A stretch of 64,000 nucleotides of DNA from Bradyrhizobium sp. 149 (GTDB lineage Bacteria; Pseudomonadota; Alphaproteobacteria; Rhizobiales; Xanthobacteraceae). Positions 28,066 through 36,194 of the stretch are shown here, piece by piece. The notes under the pieces were generated by a model that saw only the letters and a list, made by a program, of their open reading frames with translations, had not been told where the DNA came from and ran no database searches. A program made the translations under genes and the position numbers. How positions within the stretch are numbered: the stretch's first letter is position 1; every line of letters begins with the position of its first letter. The stretch is taken from positions 372,001 to 436,000 of the forward strand of contig NZ_JADPKK010000013.1 in the NCBI RefSeq assembly GCF_023073915.1, written 5' to 3'.

Positions 28066-28094
28066 TTGACGCATTCACTTAACATGTTAAGTAT
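28066..28094 (+). promoter_or_regulatory. hpaH promoter with palindromic HpaR operator candidate
   Basis: A TTGACG -35-like hexamer (28066-28071) is followed, about 17 bp on, by an AAGTAT/TAAGTA -10-like sequence. The spacer and the -10 edge contain the perfect 14-bp palindrome CTTAACATGTTAAG (28078-28091). It is 34 bp before the hpaH start and about 64 bp from the hpaR start, well placed to control both. The assignment to HpaR is inference from position and symmetry. Confidence 0.65.
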
Positions 28095-28124
28095 CTTCCC
28101 GCACCCCGATTTGTAAGATCACAA

Positions 28125-28931
28125 ATGGCGCTATCCAACGACGATATCCGAGCTTGCGCGAACCGTCTGCACCAGGCGGAGAAGACCCGCACGCAGATCC
28201 GGCAGCTCTCGCAGGATTTTCCCGACATCAGCATCGCTGACGCCTACGCGATTCAGAAGGCTTGGGTCGACGTCAAGATCGCCGAGGGGCGCATCGTCAG
28301 GGGACACAAGATCGGCCTGACCTCGAAGGCGATGCAGAGTGCGCTCGCCATCAACGAGCCGGATTCCGGCGTGCTGCTCGACGACATGTTCTTCGCCGAT
28401 GGTGGCTTCGTCCCGACGGAGCGCTTCATCGCGACGCGCGTCGAAGCCGAGCTCGCCTTCGTCATGAGCAAGCGCCTCGCGGGTCCCGACTGCACGCTAT
28501 TCGACGTGCTGAACGCCACCGAGTTCGTGGTGCCGGCGCTCGAGATTCTGGACACGCGGATCGAGCGCGTCGATCCCCAGACCAAGGCAACGCGAAAGAT
28601 TTTCGACACCATCGCCGACAACGCGGCCAATGCCGGCATCGTGCTGGGTGGACGGCCGATCCGCCCGCTGGACGCCGATTTGCGCTGGATCGGCGCGCTC
28701 TGTTTCAAGAACGGCCAGCTCGAAGAGACCGGCCTTGCCGCCGGCGTGCTCAATCATCCCGCGACCGCCGTCGCCTGGCTCGCCAACAAGATCGCACCGC
28801 TCGGTCTTGCGCTCGAGCCCGGACAGGTCGTGCTCGCCGGTTCCTTCATCCGTCCGATCGAGACCCGCAAGGGCGACACAATTCAGGCCGATTACGGCGC
28901 CTATGGCTCGGTGAGCTGCTACTTCGCTTAG
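28125..28931 (+). CDS. hpaH: 2-oxohept-4-ene-1,7-dioate hydratase (HpaH)
   Basis: It adds water to 2-oxohept-4-ene-1,7-dioate to give 4-hydroxy-2-oxoheptanedioate in the homoprotocatechuate (3,4-dihydroxyphenylacetate) meta-cleavage route. The 268-residue protein has the hydratase/decarboxylase fold marks GHKIGLTSKAMQ, EAELAFVMSK with the metal-binding acidic residues, ALEILDTRI, and a PLGLALEPGQVVLAGSFIRP end. First gene of the plus-strand hpa operon, directly behind the palindromic operator candidate. Confidence 0.92.
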   Translation: MALSNDDIRACANRLHQAEKTRTQIRQLSQDFPDISIADAYAIQKAWVDVKIAEGRIVRGHKIGLTSKAMQSALAINEPDSGVLLDDMFFADGGFVPTERFIATRVEAELAFVMSKRLAGPDCTLFDVLNATEFVVPALEILDTRIERVDPQTKATRKIFDTIADNAANAGIVLGGRPIRPLDADLRWIGALCFKNGQLEETGLAAGVLNHPATAVAWLANKIAPLGLALEPGQVVLAGSFIRPIETRKGDTIQADYGAYGSVSCYFA

Positions 28932-28959
28932 GCCAACAAAAATAGGGAGTGAAACCGCG

Positions 28960-29358
28960 ATGCCGCATTTCACGATCGAATATTCGGCCAATCTCGACGG
29001 CCGCGTCGACATCGGCGCGGCGTGCGAGGTGGTGCGCAAGGCGGCGGTCGAGACCGGCATCTTCCCGCTCGGCGGCATCCGCGTCCGCGCCGTCAGGTGC
29101 GAGCATTATGCCATCGCCGATAACAGGCAGGATTACGGCTTTCTCGACATGGTGCTGCGCATCGGCGAAGGCCGCGACCTCAAGACCCGCAAGGAGGCCG
29201 GCGAGCACGTGTTCCAGGCGCTCTCCCGGCATCTGGATCCCGTCTTCGCAAGCTCGAAATTCGCCCTGTCGTTCGACATGCAGATCAACGACAAGGACAC
29301 GAGCTGGAAGCGCAACAACATCCACGACGCCCTGAAAATGGAGGCCGCCAATGGATAA
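28960..29358 (+). CDS. hpaF: 5-carboxymethyl-2-hydroxymuconate delta-isomerase (HpaF)
   Basis: A 132-residue tautomerase-superfamily enzyme that isomerises 5-carboxymethyl-2-hydroxymuconate in the homoprotocatechuate pathway. The catalytic N-terminal proline follows Met (MPHFTIEYSANL), and the family's DYGFLDMVLRIGEGRD and LSFDMQIND segments are present. It starts after a GGGAG site 28 bp beyond hpaH, and its last 8 bp overlap hpaE (ATGGATAA). Confidence 0.93.
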   Translation: MPHFTIEYSANLDGRVDIGAACEVVRKAAVETGIFPLGGIRVRAVRCEHYAIADNRQDYGFLDMVLRIGEGRDLKTRKEAGEHVFQALSRHLDPVFASSKFALSFDMQINDKDTSWKRNNIHDALKMEAANG

Positions 29359-30889
29359 GCCCACGCCCAAAGCCGATGTGTTCCAGGCCAACCGCGAACG
29401 CGTCGCACCGCTGCTGAAGACGCTGCGCGCCGACGGCATCGGCCACATGATCGATGGCAAGATCGTGCCGTCGATCTCAGGCGAGACATTTGAGACGAAA
29501 TCGCCGGTCGACGGCGCGACGCTCGCAAGCGTTGCCCGCGGCAATGCCGAGGATATCGATCGCGCCGCCACCGCGGCCGCCCTTGCCTTCAAGTCCTGGC
29601 GCGACATGGCACCGGCGATGCGGAAGAAGCTGCTGCATCGGGTCGCCGACGCCATCGAGGACAATGCCGACGACATCGCGGTGCTCGAATGCATCGACAC
29701 CGGCCAGGCCTATCGCTTCATGGCCAAGGCCGCGATCCGCGCCGCCGAAAACTTCCGCTTCTTTGCCGACAGATGCGGCGAGGCGCGCGACGGCCAGAAC
29801 ACGCCGAGCGACGAGCATTGGAACGTCTCGACCCGCGTGCCGATCGGCCCGGTCGGCGTGATCACGCCGTGGAATACGCCGTTCATGCTCTCGACCTGGA
29901 AGATTGCGCCTGCTCTCGCAGCAGGGTGCACCGTGGTGCACAAGCCGGCGGAGTGGTCGCCGGTCACGGCGGCCATTCTGGCAAAGCTCGTCAAGGAAGC
30001 CGGCGTTCCCGACGGCGTGCTCAACACCGTGCACGGCTTTGGCGAAGAGGCCGGCAAGGCATTGACCGAGCATCCCGCCATCAAGGCGATCGGCTTCGTC
30101 GGCGAGAGCGCGACGGGCTCGGCGATCATGGTTCAGGGCGCACCGACGCTGAAGCGCGTGCATTTCGAGCTCGGCGGCAAGAACCCGGTGATCGTATTCG
30201 ACGACGCCGATCTCGACCGCGCGCTCGATGGGGTCGTGTTCATGATCTACTCGCTCAACGGCGAGCGCTGCACCTCGTCGAGCCGCCTGCTGATCCAGGC
30301 CAGCATTGCCGAAAAATTCATCGAGAAGCTGGCCGCGCGCGTAAAAGCCTTGAAGGTCGGCCACCCCCTCGATCCCGCGACCGAGATCGGGCCGCTGATC
30401 CACGAGCGGCACCTGGCAAAAGTCTGCTCCTATTTCGACATCGCACGCCAGGACGGCGCGACGATCGCGGTCGGCGGCAAGGCCTATGACGGCCCGGGCG
30501 GCGGACATTATGTCGAGCCAACGCTGGTGACCGGAGCGCATGGCAAGATGCGGGTGGCACAGGAAGAGGTGTTCGGCCCCTTCCTCACCGTGCTGTCCTT
30601 CAAGGACGAGGCAGACGCGATCGAGATCGCCAACGACATCCGTTATGGGCTCACCGGCTACGTCTGGACCAACAATCTCGGCCGCGCTTTGCGCGTTGCC
30701 GATGCACTCGAAGCCGGCATGATCTGGCTGAACTCAGAAAACGTCCGCCATCTGCCGACCCCATTCGGCGGCATGAAAGCGTCGGGCATCGGCCGCGACG
30801 GCGGCGATTACTCGTTCGACTTCTACATGGAAACCAAGCACGTCTCGCTCGCGCGGGGCACGCACAAAATTCAAAAGCTGGGAATCTAG
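29351..30889 (+). CDS. hpaE: 5-carboxymethyl-2-hydroxymuconate semialdehyde dehydrogenase (HpaE)
   Basis: An NAD-dependent aldehyde dehydrogenase oxidising the ring-cleavage semialdehyde. Of 512 residues, catalytic Glu273 lies in FELGGKNPV and nucleophile Cys307 in GERCTSSSR. The NAD-binding motif GFVGESATGSAIM and the closing EVFGPFLTVL segment are intact. Assignment to HpaE rather than another ALDH rests on operon position between hpaF and hpaD. It overlaps hpaF by 8 bp. A palindromic repeat separates it from hpaD. Confidence 0.92.
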   Translation: MDKPTPKADVFQANRERVAPLLKTLRADGIGHMIDGKIVPSISGETFETKSPVDGATLASVARGNAEDIDRAATAAALAFKSWRDMAPAMRKKLLHRVADAIEDNADDIAVLECIDTGQAYRFMAKAAIRAAENFRFFADRCGEARDGQNTPSDEHWNVSTRVPIGPVGVITPWNTPFMLSTWKIAPALAAGCTVVHKPAEWSPVTAAILAKLVKEAGVPDGVLNTVHGFGEEAGKALTEHPAIKAIGFVGESATGSAIMVQGAPTLKRVHFELGGKNPVIVFDDADLDRALDGVVFMIYSLNGERCTSSSRLLIQASIAEKFIEKLAARVKALKVGHPLDPATEIGPLIHERHLAKVCSYFDIARQDGATIAVGGKAYDGPGGGHYVEPTLVTGAHGKMRVAQEEVFGPFLTVLSFKDEADAIEIANDIRYGLTGYVWTNNLGRALRVADALEAGMIWLNSENVRHLPTPFGGMKASGIGRDGGDYSFDFYMETKHVSLARGTHKIQKLGI

Positions 30890-30896
30890 AATCACC

Positions 30897-30973
30897 GTCG
30901 TTCCGGGGCGCGAAGCGAACCCGGAACCTCGAGATTCCGGCTTCGGTCCTGACGGACCGCCCCGGAATGACGG
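30897..30973. repeat. Palindromic repeat, TTCCGGGGC type, inside the hpa operon
   Basis: Outer arms GTCGTTCCGGGGCG and CGCCCCGGAATGAC pair with one mismatch, and an inner CCGGAA/TTCCGG dyad surrounds CTCGAG. A second copy lies at 34511-34589 behind the last gene of the cluster. Confidence 0.75.
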
Positions 30974-30994
30974 GGTCCAGAGAGGGGAAACACC

Positions 30995-31978
30995 ATGCCC
31001 GTGCCGCAACATATCTTCGAGCCGCCGTTCAACATCATCCGCTCCAGCCATGCCGTGCTGGACGTCACTGACCTGAAGCTCAGCCGCGAGTTCTATGAAA
31101 GCGTTGTCGGCCTGCATGTCGAGGACGCCGACGACAAGGTCGTCTACTTGCGCGCCGCCGAGGAGCATCAGCATCACTCGCTGGTCTTGCGCAAGGCGGC
31201 GGTGCCTGCCTGCAACCGGCTCGGCTTCAAGGTCGGCAATGACGGGGATCTCGACAAGGCCGCAAAGTTCCTTTCCGAGAACGGCCTTGGCTACGCCTTC
31301 GTCGATCAGCCTTTCCAGGGCCGCACGCTGCAATTCACCGATCCCTTCGGTTTCCAGATCGAGCTGTATGCGTCGATGGACCGGCGGCCGCATCTGCTGC
31401 GTCGCTACGACCTCTACAGGGGCTGCCACCCGCAGCGGCTCGACCATTTCAACGTCTTCGCCGCCGAGGTGCAGGACACCGTCGAATTCTATGCCCGGCT
31501 CGGCTTCCGTCTCACCGAATACGCCGAGGAAGACGGACCTAACGGGCGCATCGCGGCTGCCTGGATGCACCGCAAGGGCAATGTCCACGATTTTGCCATC
31601 ACCAACGGCAAGGGCCCGCGGCTGCATCACTTCGCGTACTGGACGCCGACGGCGATGAACATCATCCATCTCTGCGACGTCATGGCCTCGCAAGGGTTCG
31701 TGAAGAACATCGAACGCGGTCCCGGCCGCCACGGCATCTCGAATGCGTTCTTCCTCTATGTCCGCGACCCCGATGGACACCGTCTCGAACTCTACACCAG
31801 CGACTATTTCACCGGCGATCACGACCACGAGCCGCTGCGCTGGTCGCTGCGCGATCCACGCCGCCAGACCTTGTGGGGCGCGCCCGCCCCGCGCTCCTGG
31901 TTCGAGCAGGGCTCGCCATTCGCTGGGCAAACCGTGCGTGAGCCGAAGTTCGTGGCCGACGTGCTGGTGGCGGATTAA
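30995..31978 (+). CDS. hpaD: 3,4-dihydroxyphenylacetate 2,3-dioxygenase, VOC type (HpaD)
   Basis: An extradiol ring-cleavage dioxygenase opening homoprotocatechuate at the 2,3 bond. Its 327 residues form four VOC beta-alpha-beta modules. The metal triad fits the MndD/HPCD family: His151 (LDHFNVF), His211/212 (LHHFAYW) and Glu265 (HRLELYTSDY). This is the Gram-positive-style VOC fold, unrelated to the LigB-type HpaD of E. coli, so the symbol is functional only. Start preceded by GGGGAAA. hpaG begins 3 bp after its stop. Confidence 0.9.
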   Translation: MPVPQHIFEPPFNIIRSSHAVLDVTDLKLSREFYESVVGLHVEDADDKVVYLRAAEEHQHHSLVLRKAAVPACNRLGFKVGNDGDLDKAAKFLSENGLGYAFVDQPFQGRTLQFTDPFGFQIELYASMDRRPHLLRRYDLYRGCHPQRLDHFNVFAAEVQDTVEFYARLGFRLTEYAEEDGPNGRIAAAWMHRKGNVHDFAITNGKGPRLHHFAYWTPTAMNIIHLCDVMASQGFVKNIERGPGRHGISNAFFLYVRDPDGHRLELYTSDYFTGDHDHEPLRWSLRDPRRQTLWGAPAPRSWFEQGSPFAGQTVREPKFVADVLVAD

Positions 31979-31981
31979 GCG

Positions 31982-32851
31982 ATGACACTCCCTGGCCTCG
32001 CCACCTATTCCGTCAAGGATGCTGTCCGCTACGGCGCCGTCGTCGACGGCGGCATTGTCGATCTCTCCGCGCGCCACGCAAAAGACTATCCGACGCTGCG
32101 CGAGGTGATCGCGGCAGGAAAGCTCGCGAGCCTCGCCGAAGAGGCTGCCGGCCGCACGCCGGATCACGCGCTCGGTGACATCATTTGGCTGCCGCCGGTG
32201 CCCGCGCCGGAAAAGATCATCTGCATCGGCGTCAACTATCCCGACCGCAATGCCGAGTACAAGGACGGCCAGGACGCACCGAAATATCCGAGCATGTTCA
32301 TGCGCTCGCCGCGCTCCTTCGTCGGCCACGACACGCCGCTGGTGCGCCCGCGCGCCTCCGCGCAGCTCGACTATGAGGGCGAGATCGTGCTGGTGATCGG
32401 CAAGGCCGGCCGGCACATTGCTGAAAGCGCCGCGCTCGATCACATCGCCGCGCTGACCCTCTGCAACGAAGGCTCGGTGCGCGACTGGCTGCGCCACGCC
32501 AAGTTTAACGTCACGCAGGGCAAGAACTTCGATTCCAGCGGCAGCCTCGGCCCGTGGCTTGTGCCCTACACACAGGAATCGCAGATCGCCGACATCCGCC
32601 TCACCACGCATGTCAACGGCGAGCTGCGCCAGGACGACCGCACCAGCCGGCTCATGTTTCCGTTCCGCTACCTCATCAGCTATATCTCGACCTTCGCGAC
32701 GCTCGTTCCCGGTGACATCATCGTCACGGGCACGCCGACGGGGGCTGGTGCGCGGTTCGATCCGCCTCGTTATCTAAAGCCAGGCGATATGATCGAAGTC
32801 GCGGCCGAGGGCATCGGATCTTTACGTAACGGCGTCGTCGACGAAGCCTGA
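31982..32851 (+). CDS. hpaG: Fumarylacetoacetate-hydrolase-family protein, OPET decarboxylase/isomerase (HpaG)
   Basis: A 289-residue single FAH domain: an N-terminal ~70-residue lead, then ICIGVNYPDRNAEY, the metal glutamates in LDYEGEIVLVIGK, CNEGSVRDW, and VTGTPTGAGARFDPP. In E. coli HpaG carries two FAH domains and does both decarboxylation of 5-oxopent-3-ene-1,2,5-tricarboxylate and isomerisation. Only one domain is present here, so it may do both steps as a dimer or need a second protein. Placement in the operon supports the role; the family alone would not. Confidence 0.85.
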   Translation: MTLPGLATYSVKDAVRYGAVVDGGIVDLSARHAKDYPTLREVIAAGKLASLAEEAAGRTPDHALGDIIWLPPVPAPEKIICIGVNYPDRNAEYKDGQDAPKYPSMFMRSPRSFVGHDTPLVRPRASAQLDYEGEIVLVIGKAGRHIAESAALDHIAALTLCNEGSVRDWLRHAKFNVTQGKNFDSSGSLGPWLVPYTQESQIADIRLTTHVNGELRQDDRTSRLMFPFRYLISYISTFATLVPGDIIVTGTPTGAGARFDPPRYLKPGDMIEVAAEGIGSLRNGVVDEA

Positions 32852-32876
32852 ACAATAATCGAAATGGGATGATGCC

Positions 32877-34505
32877 ATGACCACCCTTACCGGCGGCGAA
32901 GCAATCGTAAGCGGCCTTGTCGCCCACGGTGTCGACACCGTGTTCGGCCTGCCCGGCGCGCAGGTCTACGGCCTGTTCGACGCCTTCCACCAGGCGCAGC
33001 TCAAGGTGATCGGCGCGCGCCACGAGCAGGCCTGCGGCTACATGGCGTTCGGTTATGCGCGATCGAGCGGCAGGCCCGGCGTGTTCAGCGTGGTGCCCGG
33101 TCCCGGCGTGCTCAACGCCAGCGCGGCACTGCTCACCGCCTTCGGCTGCAATGAGCCGGTGCTGTGCGTTACCGGACAAGTACCGACGCCATTTCTCGGC
33201 AAGGGCCGCGGCCATCTGCACGAGATGCCGGATCAGCTCGCGACCCTGCGCACTTATGTGAAATGGGCGGACCGGATCGAATATCCCGGCAATGCGCCGT
33301 CCACCGTCGCGCGCGCCTTCCAGGAGATGACGTCCGGCCGGCGTGGCCCCGCCTCGGTTGAAATGCCGTGGGATGTGTTCACGCAGCGCGCCGACACGGC
33401 CGCCGCAAAGGTGCTGGAGCCGCTGCCCGCGCCGCAGCCCGACTCTGACATGATCAACCAGGCTGCCGCGCTGATCAAGAACAGCAAGGCGCCGATGATC
33501 TTCGTCGGCAGCGGCGCGATCGAAGCGCGAGAGGAGATCCTCGAGCTCGCCGAGATGATCGACACGCCTGTCGTCGCCTTCCGCAGCGGCCGCGGCATCG
33601 TCTCCAACGCGCATGAGCTCGGTCTGACGATGGCGGCGGCCTACAAGTTGTGGCCGAAGACCGATTTGATGATCGCAATCGGCACGCGCGCGGAACTGCC
33701 GGCATCGGGCTTCCGCTGGCCGTATCAGCCGAAGGGGCTGAAATCCATTCGTGTCGATATCGATCCGGCCGAGATGCGCCGGCTCGCCTCCGACATCGCT
33801 ATTGTCGCCGATGCCAAGACCGGCACAGCGGATCTCGTCACAGCCGTGAAGAGGGCCGGCTATGCGAGGACGAGCGGCCGGCGGGGAGAAATCCGCGAGG
33901 CCACTGCGACCGCGCAAGCCGAGATCCAGCGTATCCAGCCGCAGATGGCGTATCTCACCATCCTGCGCGAGGTGCTGCCGCCGAACGCGATCGTGACCGA
34001 TGAATTGTCCCAGTTCGGTTTCGCATCCTGGTACGGCTTCCCGATCTACGAGCCCCGCACCTTCATCACATCAGGTTATCAGGGTACGCTCGGCTCGGGC
34101 TTCCCGACCGCGCTCGGCGCCAAGGTCGCCAATCCCGACAAGCCGGTGGTGGCGATCACCGGCGACGGCGGCTTCATGTTCGGCGTGCAGGAGCTTGCCA
34201 CCGCCGTGCAGTTCAACATCGGCGTGGTGACGCTGGTGTTCAATAACAACGCCTACGGCAATGTCCGCCGCGACCAGCGCGAACGTTTCGACGGCCGCGT
34301 GGTGGCGTCCGATCTGGTCAACCCCGATTTCGTCAAGCTCGCGGAATCCTTTGGCGTCGCGGCAGCGCGCGTCACAGCGCCCGACCAGTTCAAGGCGGCG
34401 ATGGAGAAGGCGCTCGCCCACGGCGGGCCGTATCTGATCTCGGTGGAAGTGACGCGGGATTCGGAAGTCAGCCCCTGGGCGTTCATTCACCCGCCGAAGC
34501 CGTAG
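32877..34505 (+). CDS. Thiamine-diphosphate-dependent enzyme, acetolactate-synthase-like
   Basis: A 542-residue ThDP enzyme with three domains: PYR (about 1-170, catalytic Glu50 in ARHEQACGYMA), central (about 190-320, DIDPAEMRR) and PP (about 360-540, GDGGFMFGVQELATAVQFNI and the Mg-binding NNN). No regulatory subunit and no FAD-specific hallmark that I can see. The benzoylformate/oxalyl-CoA decarboxylase branch is possible, as is a carboligase. It lies 25 bp downstream of hpaG, so it may process a 2-oxo acid product of the pathway. It is not part of the standard E. coli hpa set. Confidence 0.85.
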   Translation: MTTLTGGEAIVSGLVAHGVDTVFGLPGAQVYGLFDAFHQAQLKVIGARHEQACGYMAFGYARSSGRPGVFSVVPGPGVLNASAALLTAFGCNEPVLCVTGQVPTPFLGKGRGHLHEMPDQLATLRTYVKWADRIEYPGNAPSTVARAFQEMTSGRRGPASVEMPWDVFTQRADTAAAKVLEPLPAPQPDSDMINQAAALIKNSKAPMIFVGSGAIEAREEILELAEMIDTPVVAFRSGRGIVSNAHELGLTMAAAYKLWPKTDLMIAIGTRAELPASGFRWPYQPKGLKSIRVDIDPAEMRRLASDIAIVADAKTGTADLVTAVKRAGYARTSGRRGEIREATATAQAEIQRIQPQMAYLTILREVLPPNAIVTDELSQFGFASWYGFPIYEPRTFITSGYQGTLGSGFPTALGAKVANPDKPVVAITGDGGFMFGVQELATAVQFNIGVVTLVFNNNAYGNVRRDQRERFDGRVVASDLVNPDFVKLAESFGVAAARVTAPDQFKAAMEKALAHGGPYLISVEVTRDSEVSPWAFIHPPKP

Positions 34506-34510
34506 TCTTC

Positions 34511-34589
34511 GTCATTCCGGGGCACGCGAAAGCGTGAACCCGGAATCTCGAGGTTCCGGGTTCGATGCTTCGCATCGCCCCGGAACGAC
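34511..34589. repeat. Palindromic repeat, TTCCGGGGC type (second copy)
   Basis: Arms GTCATTCCGGGGC and GCCCCGGAACGAC, with inner CCCGGAA/TTCCGGG and CGATGC/GCATCG dyads. It lies between the convergent ThDP-enzyme and alkB genes and may end both transcripts. Confidence 0.75.
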
Positions 34590-34600
34590 TGCTCCGAACA

Positions 34601-35254
34601 CTAGCGCGTCCTGCGGAACGTCAGGTTGATCCGTTTCCGGCCGAGTAGCGCATGCTCGCCGTCGGCGAGCGGCGCAACGCCATGGTAGGCGAGCCTGCTC
34701 GCCCCGCCCCAGACCACGACGTCGCCATGGACCAGCCGGAAGCGGCGCGGCTTGTCGCCGCGCGCCATGCCGCCGAACAGGAACGTCGCGGGCAGTCCGA
34801 GCGAGACCGAGACGATCGGTGCCGAATAGTCCAGCTCGTCCTTATCCTGATGCAGCGACAGCCGCGTGCCGGGCTCGTAACGATTGACGAGGCAGGCATC
34901 GGGCCCGAAGCCCGCGAAGCCGCCCTGCTCCGCCGCGCGGCGGGCGAGATCACGGAGCACGGGCGGCATTTCGGGCCATGGCGCGCCCGTTCGCGGATCT
35001 ATGGGGTCATAGCGATAGCCGGTATGATCGGTGATCCAGCCGCGCTCGCCGCAATTGGTCATTGCCACCGACATCAGGTGGCCGCCGGGCGTAGTCATCC
35101 GACGGAACGCCGATTGCGCGACGATCGCACGCACCGCTGCGATCAGCTCGCTCTCGATCGGCTTGACGAAGCCGCGCAGCAGCACAGCACCGTCGGCGAT
35201 CTCCTCGCGTGACGGCTGCGCCTCGGCGACACTATCGAACAAGTCTGCCGTCAA
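34601..35254 (-). CDS. alkB: AlkB DNA/RNA oxidative demethylase
   Basis: An Fe(II)/2-oxoglutarate dioxygenase that repairs N1-methyladenine and N3-methylcytosine. The 217 residues align with E. coli AlkB at every key site: His135-x-Asp137 (LSLHQDKDE), distal His191 (AYHGVAPL), and the 2-oxoglutarate arginines near 208 and 214 (GRKRINLTFRRTR). The substrate-side motif NRYEPG is also present. It starts 9 bp after the stop of another 2OG-oxygenase gene, so the pair is probably one operon. No ada gene is nearby. Confidence 0.94.
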   Translation of the reverse strand: MTADLFDSVAEAQPSREEIADGAVLLRGFVKPIESELIAAVRAIVAQSAFRRMTTPGGHLMSVAMTNCGERGWITDHTGYRYDPIDPRTGAPWPEMPPVLRDLARRAAEQGGFAGFGPDACLVNRYEPGTRLSLHQDKDELDYSAPIVSVSLGLPATFLFGGMARGDKPRRFRLVHGDVVVWGGASRLAYHGVAPLADGEHALLGRKRINLTFRRTR

Positions 35255-35263
35255 TCGTCACGC

Positions 35264-36010
35264 TCACTTGGCATCATGAAAGATCACACCCAGCGTGTGG
35301 CGCTGTCCCGAGCGAATCCGGCTCACGCCATGGCGCAGATTAACCCGGTAGGTGCCGCGTGTCCCCTGCACCGGGCGGTGATGCACGGCAAAAGCGACCG
35401 CATCGCCCTGCGCCAGTGGCACCACTTCGGCGCGGGATTGCATGCGCGGGCGCTGCTCGGTCAGCACGAACTCGCCGCCGGTAAAATCGCGTCCCGGCTC
35501 GGACAGGAGGATCGCGACCTGGAGCGGGAACACGTGCTCGCCATAGAGATCCTGATGCAGGCAATTGAAATCGCCGGCCTCGTATTGCAGCAGCAGCGGC
35601 GTCGGCCGCGCCTGCCCCGCGTCGTGGCAGCGCTTCAGGAACGCGGCCTGTTCGGCGGGGTAGCGGATGTCGATTCCCATCGCCCCATTCCAGCGATTGG
35701 CGACGCCCTGGAGATGCGCATATAGCGCCGGGCGCAATTGCGCGATCAGATCGGGCAATGGATAGGAGAAATATTTGTACTCGCCGCGCCCAAAGCCGTG
35801 GCGGCCCATGACGATGCGGCTGCGGAAGTGCGTGTCGTCAGGATAGAGCGCGGCGATGGCGCGGCATTGGTCCGGCGTCAGCAGGCGCTTCAGGACGGCG
35901 CAGCCCTGGGAGTCGAGTTCGCCGGTGATCTGCGTCCAGTCGAGGGCATCGATGTGGGCGGCAATGTCGGCTGCCGGAGATTGAGTCGATTTGCGTGCTG
36001 TTGCTGTCAT
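35264..36010 (-). CDS. 2OG-Fe(II) oxygenase (prolyl-hydroxylase-like)
   Basis: A 248-residue protein with a double-stranded beta-helix dioxygenase core: His152-x-Asp154 (NCLHQDLYGEHVFPLQ), a GGEFVLTEQRPR strand, distal His210/211 (FAVHHRP), and an Arg in TYRVNLRHGVS for 2-oxoglutarate. It is not AlkB itself. The start is the ATG giving MTATARKS; the reading frame continues upstream into a palindromic repeat, which is clearly non-coding. Homologues travel with alkB in several alphaproteobacteria, as I recall, but substrate is unknown. Confidence 0.85.
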   Translation of the reverse strand: MTATARKSTQSPAADIAAHIDALDWTQITGELDSQGCAVLKRLLTPDQCRAIAALYPDDTHFRSRIVMGRHGFGRGEYKYFSYPLPDLIAQLRPALYAHLQGVANRWNGAMGIDIRYPAEQAAFLKRCHDAGQARPTPLLLQYEAGDFNCLHQDLYGEHVFPLQVAILLSEPGRDFTGGEFVLTEQRPRMQSRAEVVPLAQGDAVAFAVHHRPVQGTRGTYRVNLRHGVSRIRSGQRHTLGVIFHDAK

Positions 36011-36068
36011 CGCTCTGACTTTCGCAAGGCCGCCCGCCCTCTGCCACCCGATTTCCGACTCTCTCCTC

Positions 36069-36153
36069 GTCATTGCGAGCGAAGCGAAGCAATCCAGAAT
36101 CCCGCCACGGAACCAACCTGGATTGCTTCGTCGCAAGGGCTCCTCGCAATGAC
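36069..36153. repeat. Palindromic repeat, GTCATTGCGAG type (copy 1)
   Basis: Terminal arms GTCATTGCGAG and CTCGCAATGAC are perfect complements, with inner GCAATCCAG/CTGGATTGC arms. It lies between two minus-strand genes. Full copies also occur at 55.2 and 62.7 kb, with a half copy at 27.3 kb. Confidence 0.8.
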
Positions 36154-36194
36154 GGCGGAGAGAGTTCCGCTCGCAATGAGGGTGCGGAGGCAGA

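Noticed and set aside
30734..32611. A 625-codon minus-strand frame across hpaE, a repeat, hpaD and hpaG
   Set aside because: It passes through three supported genes and a non-coding palindrome; a shadow of codon bias.
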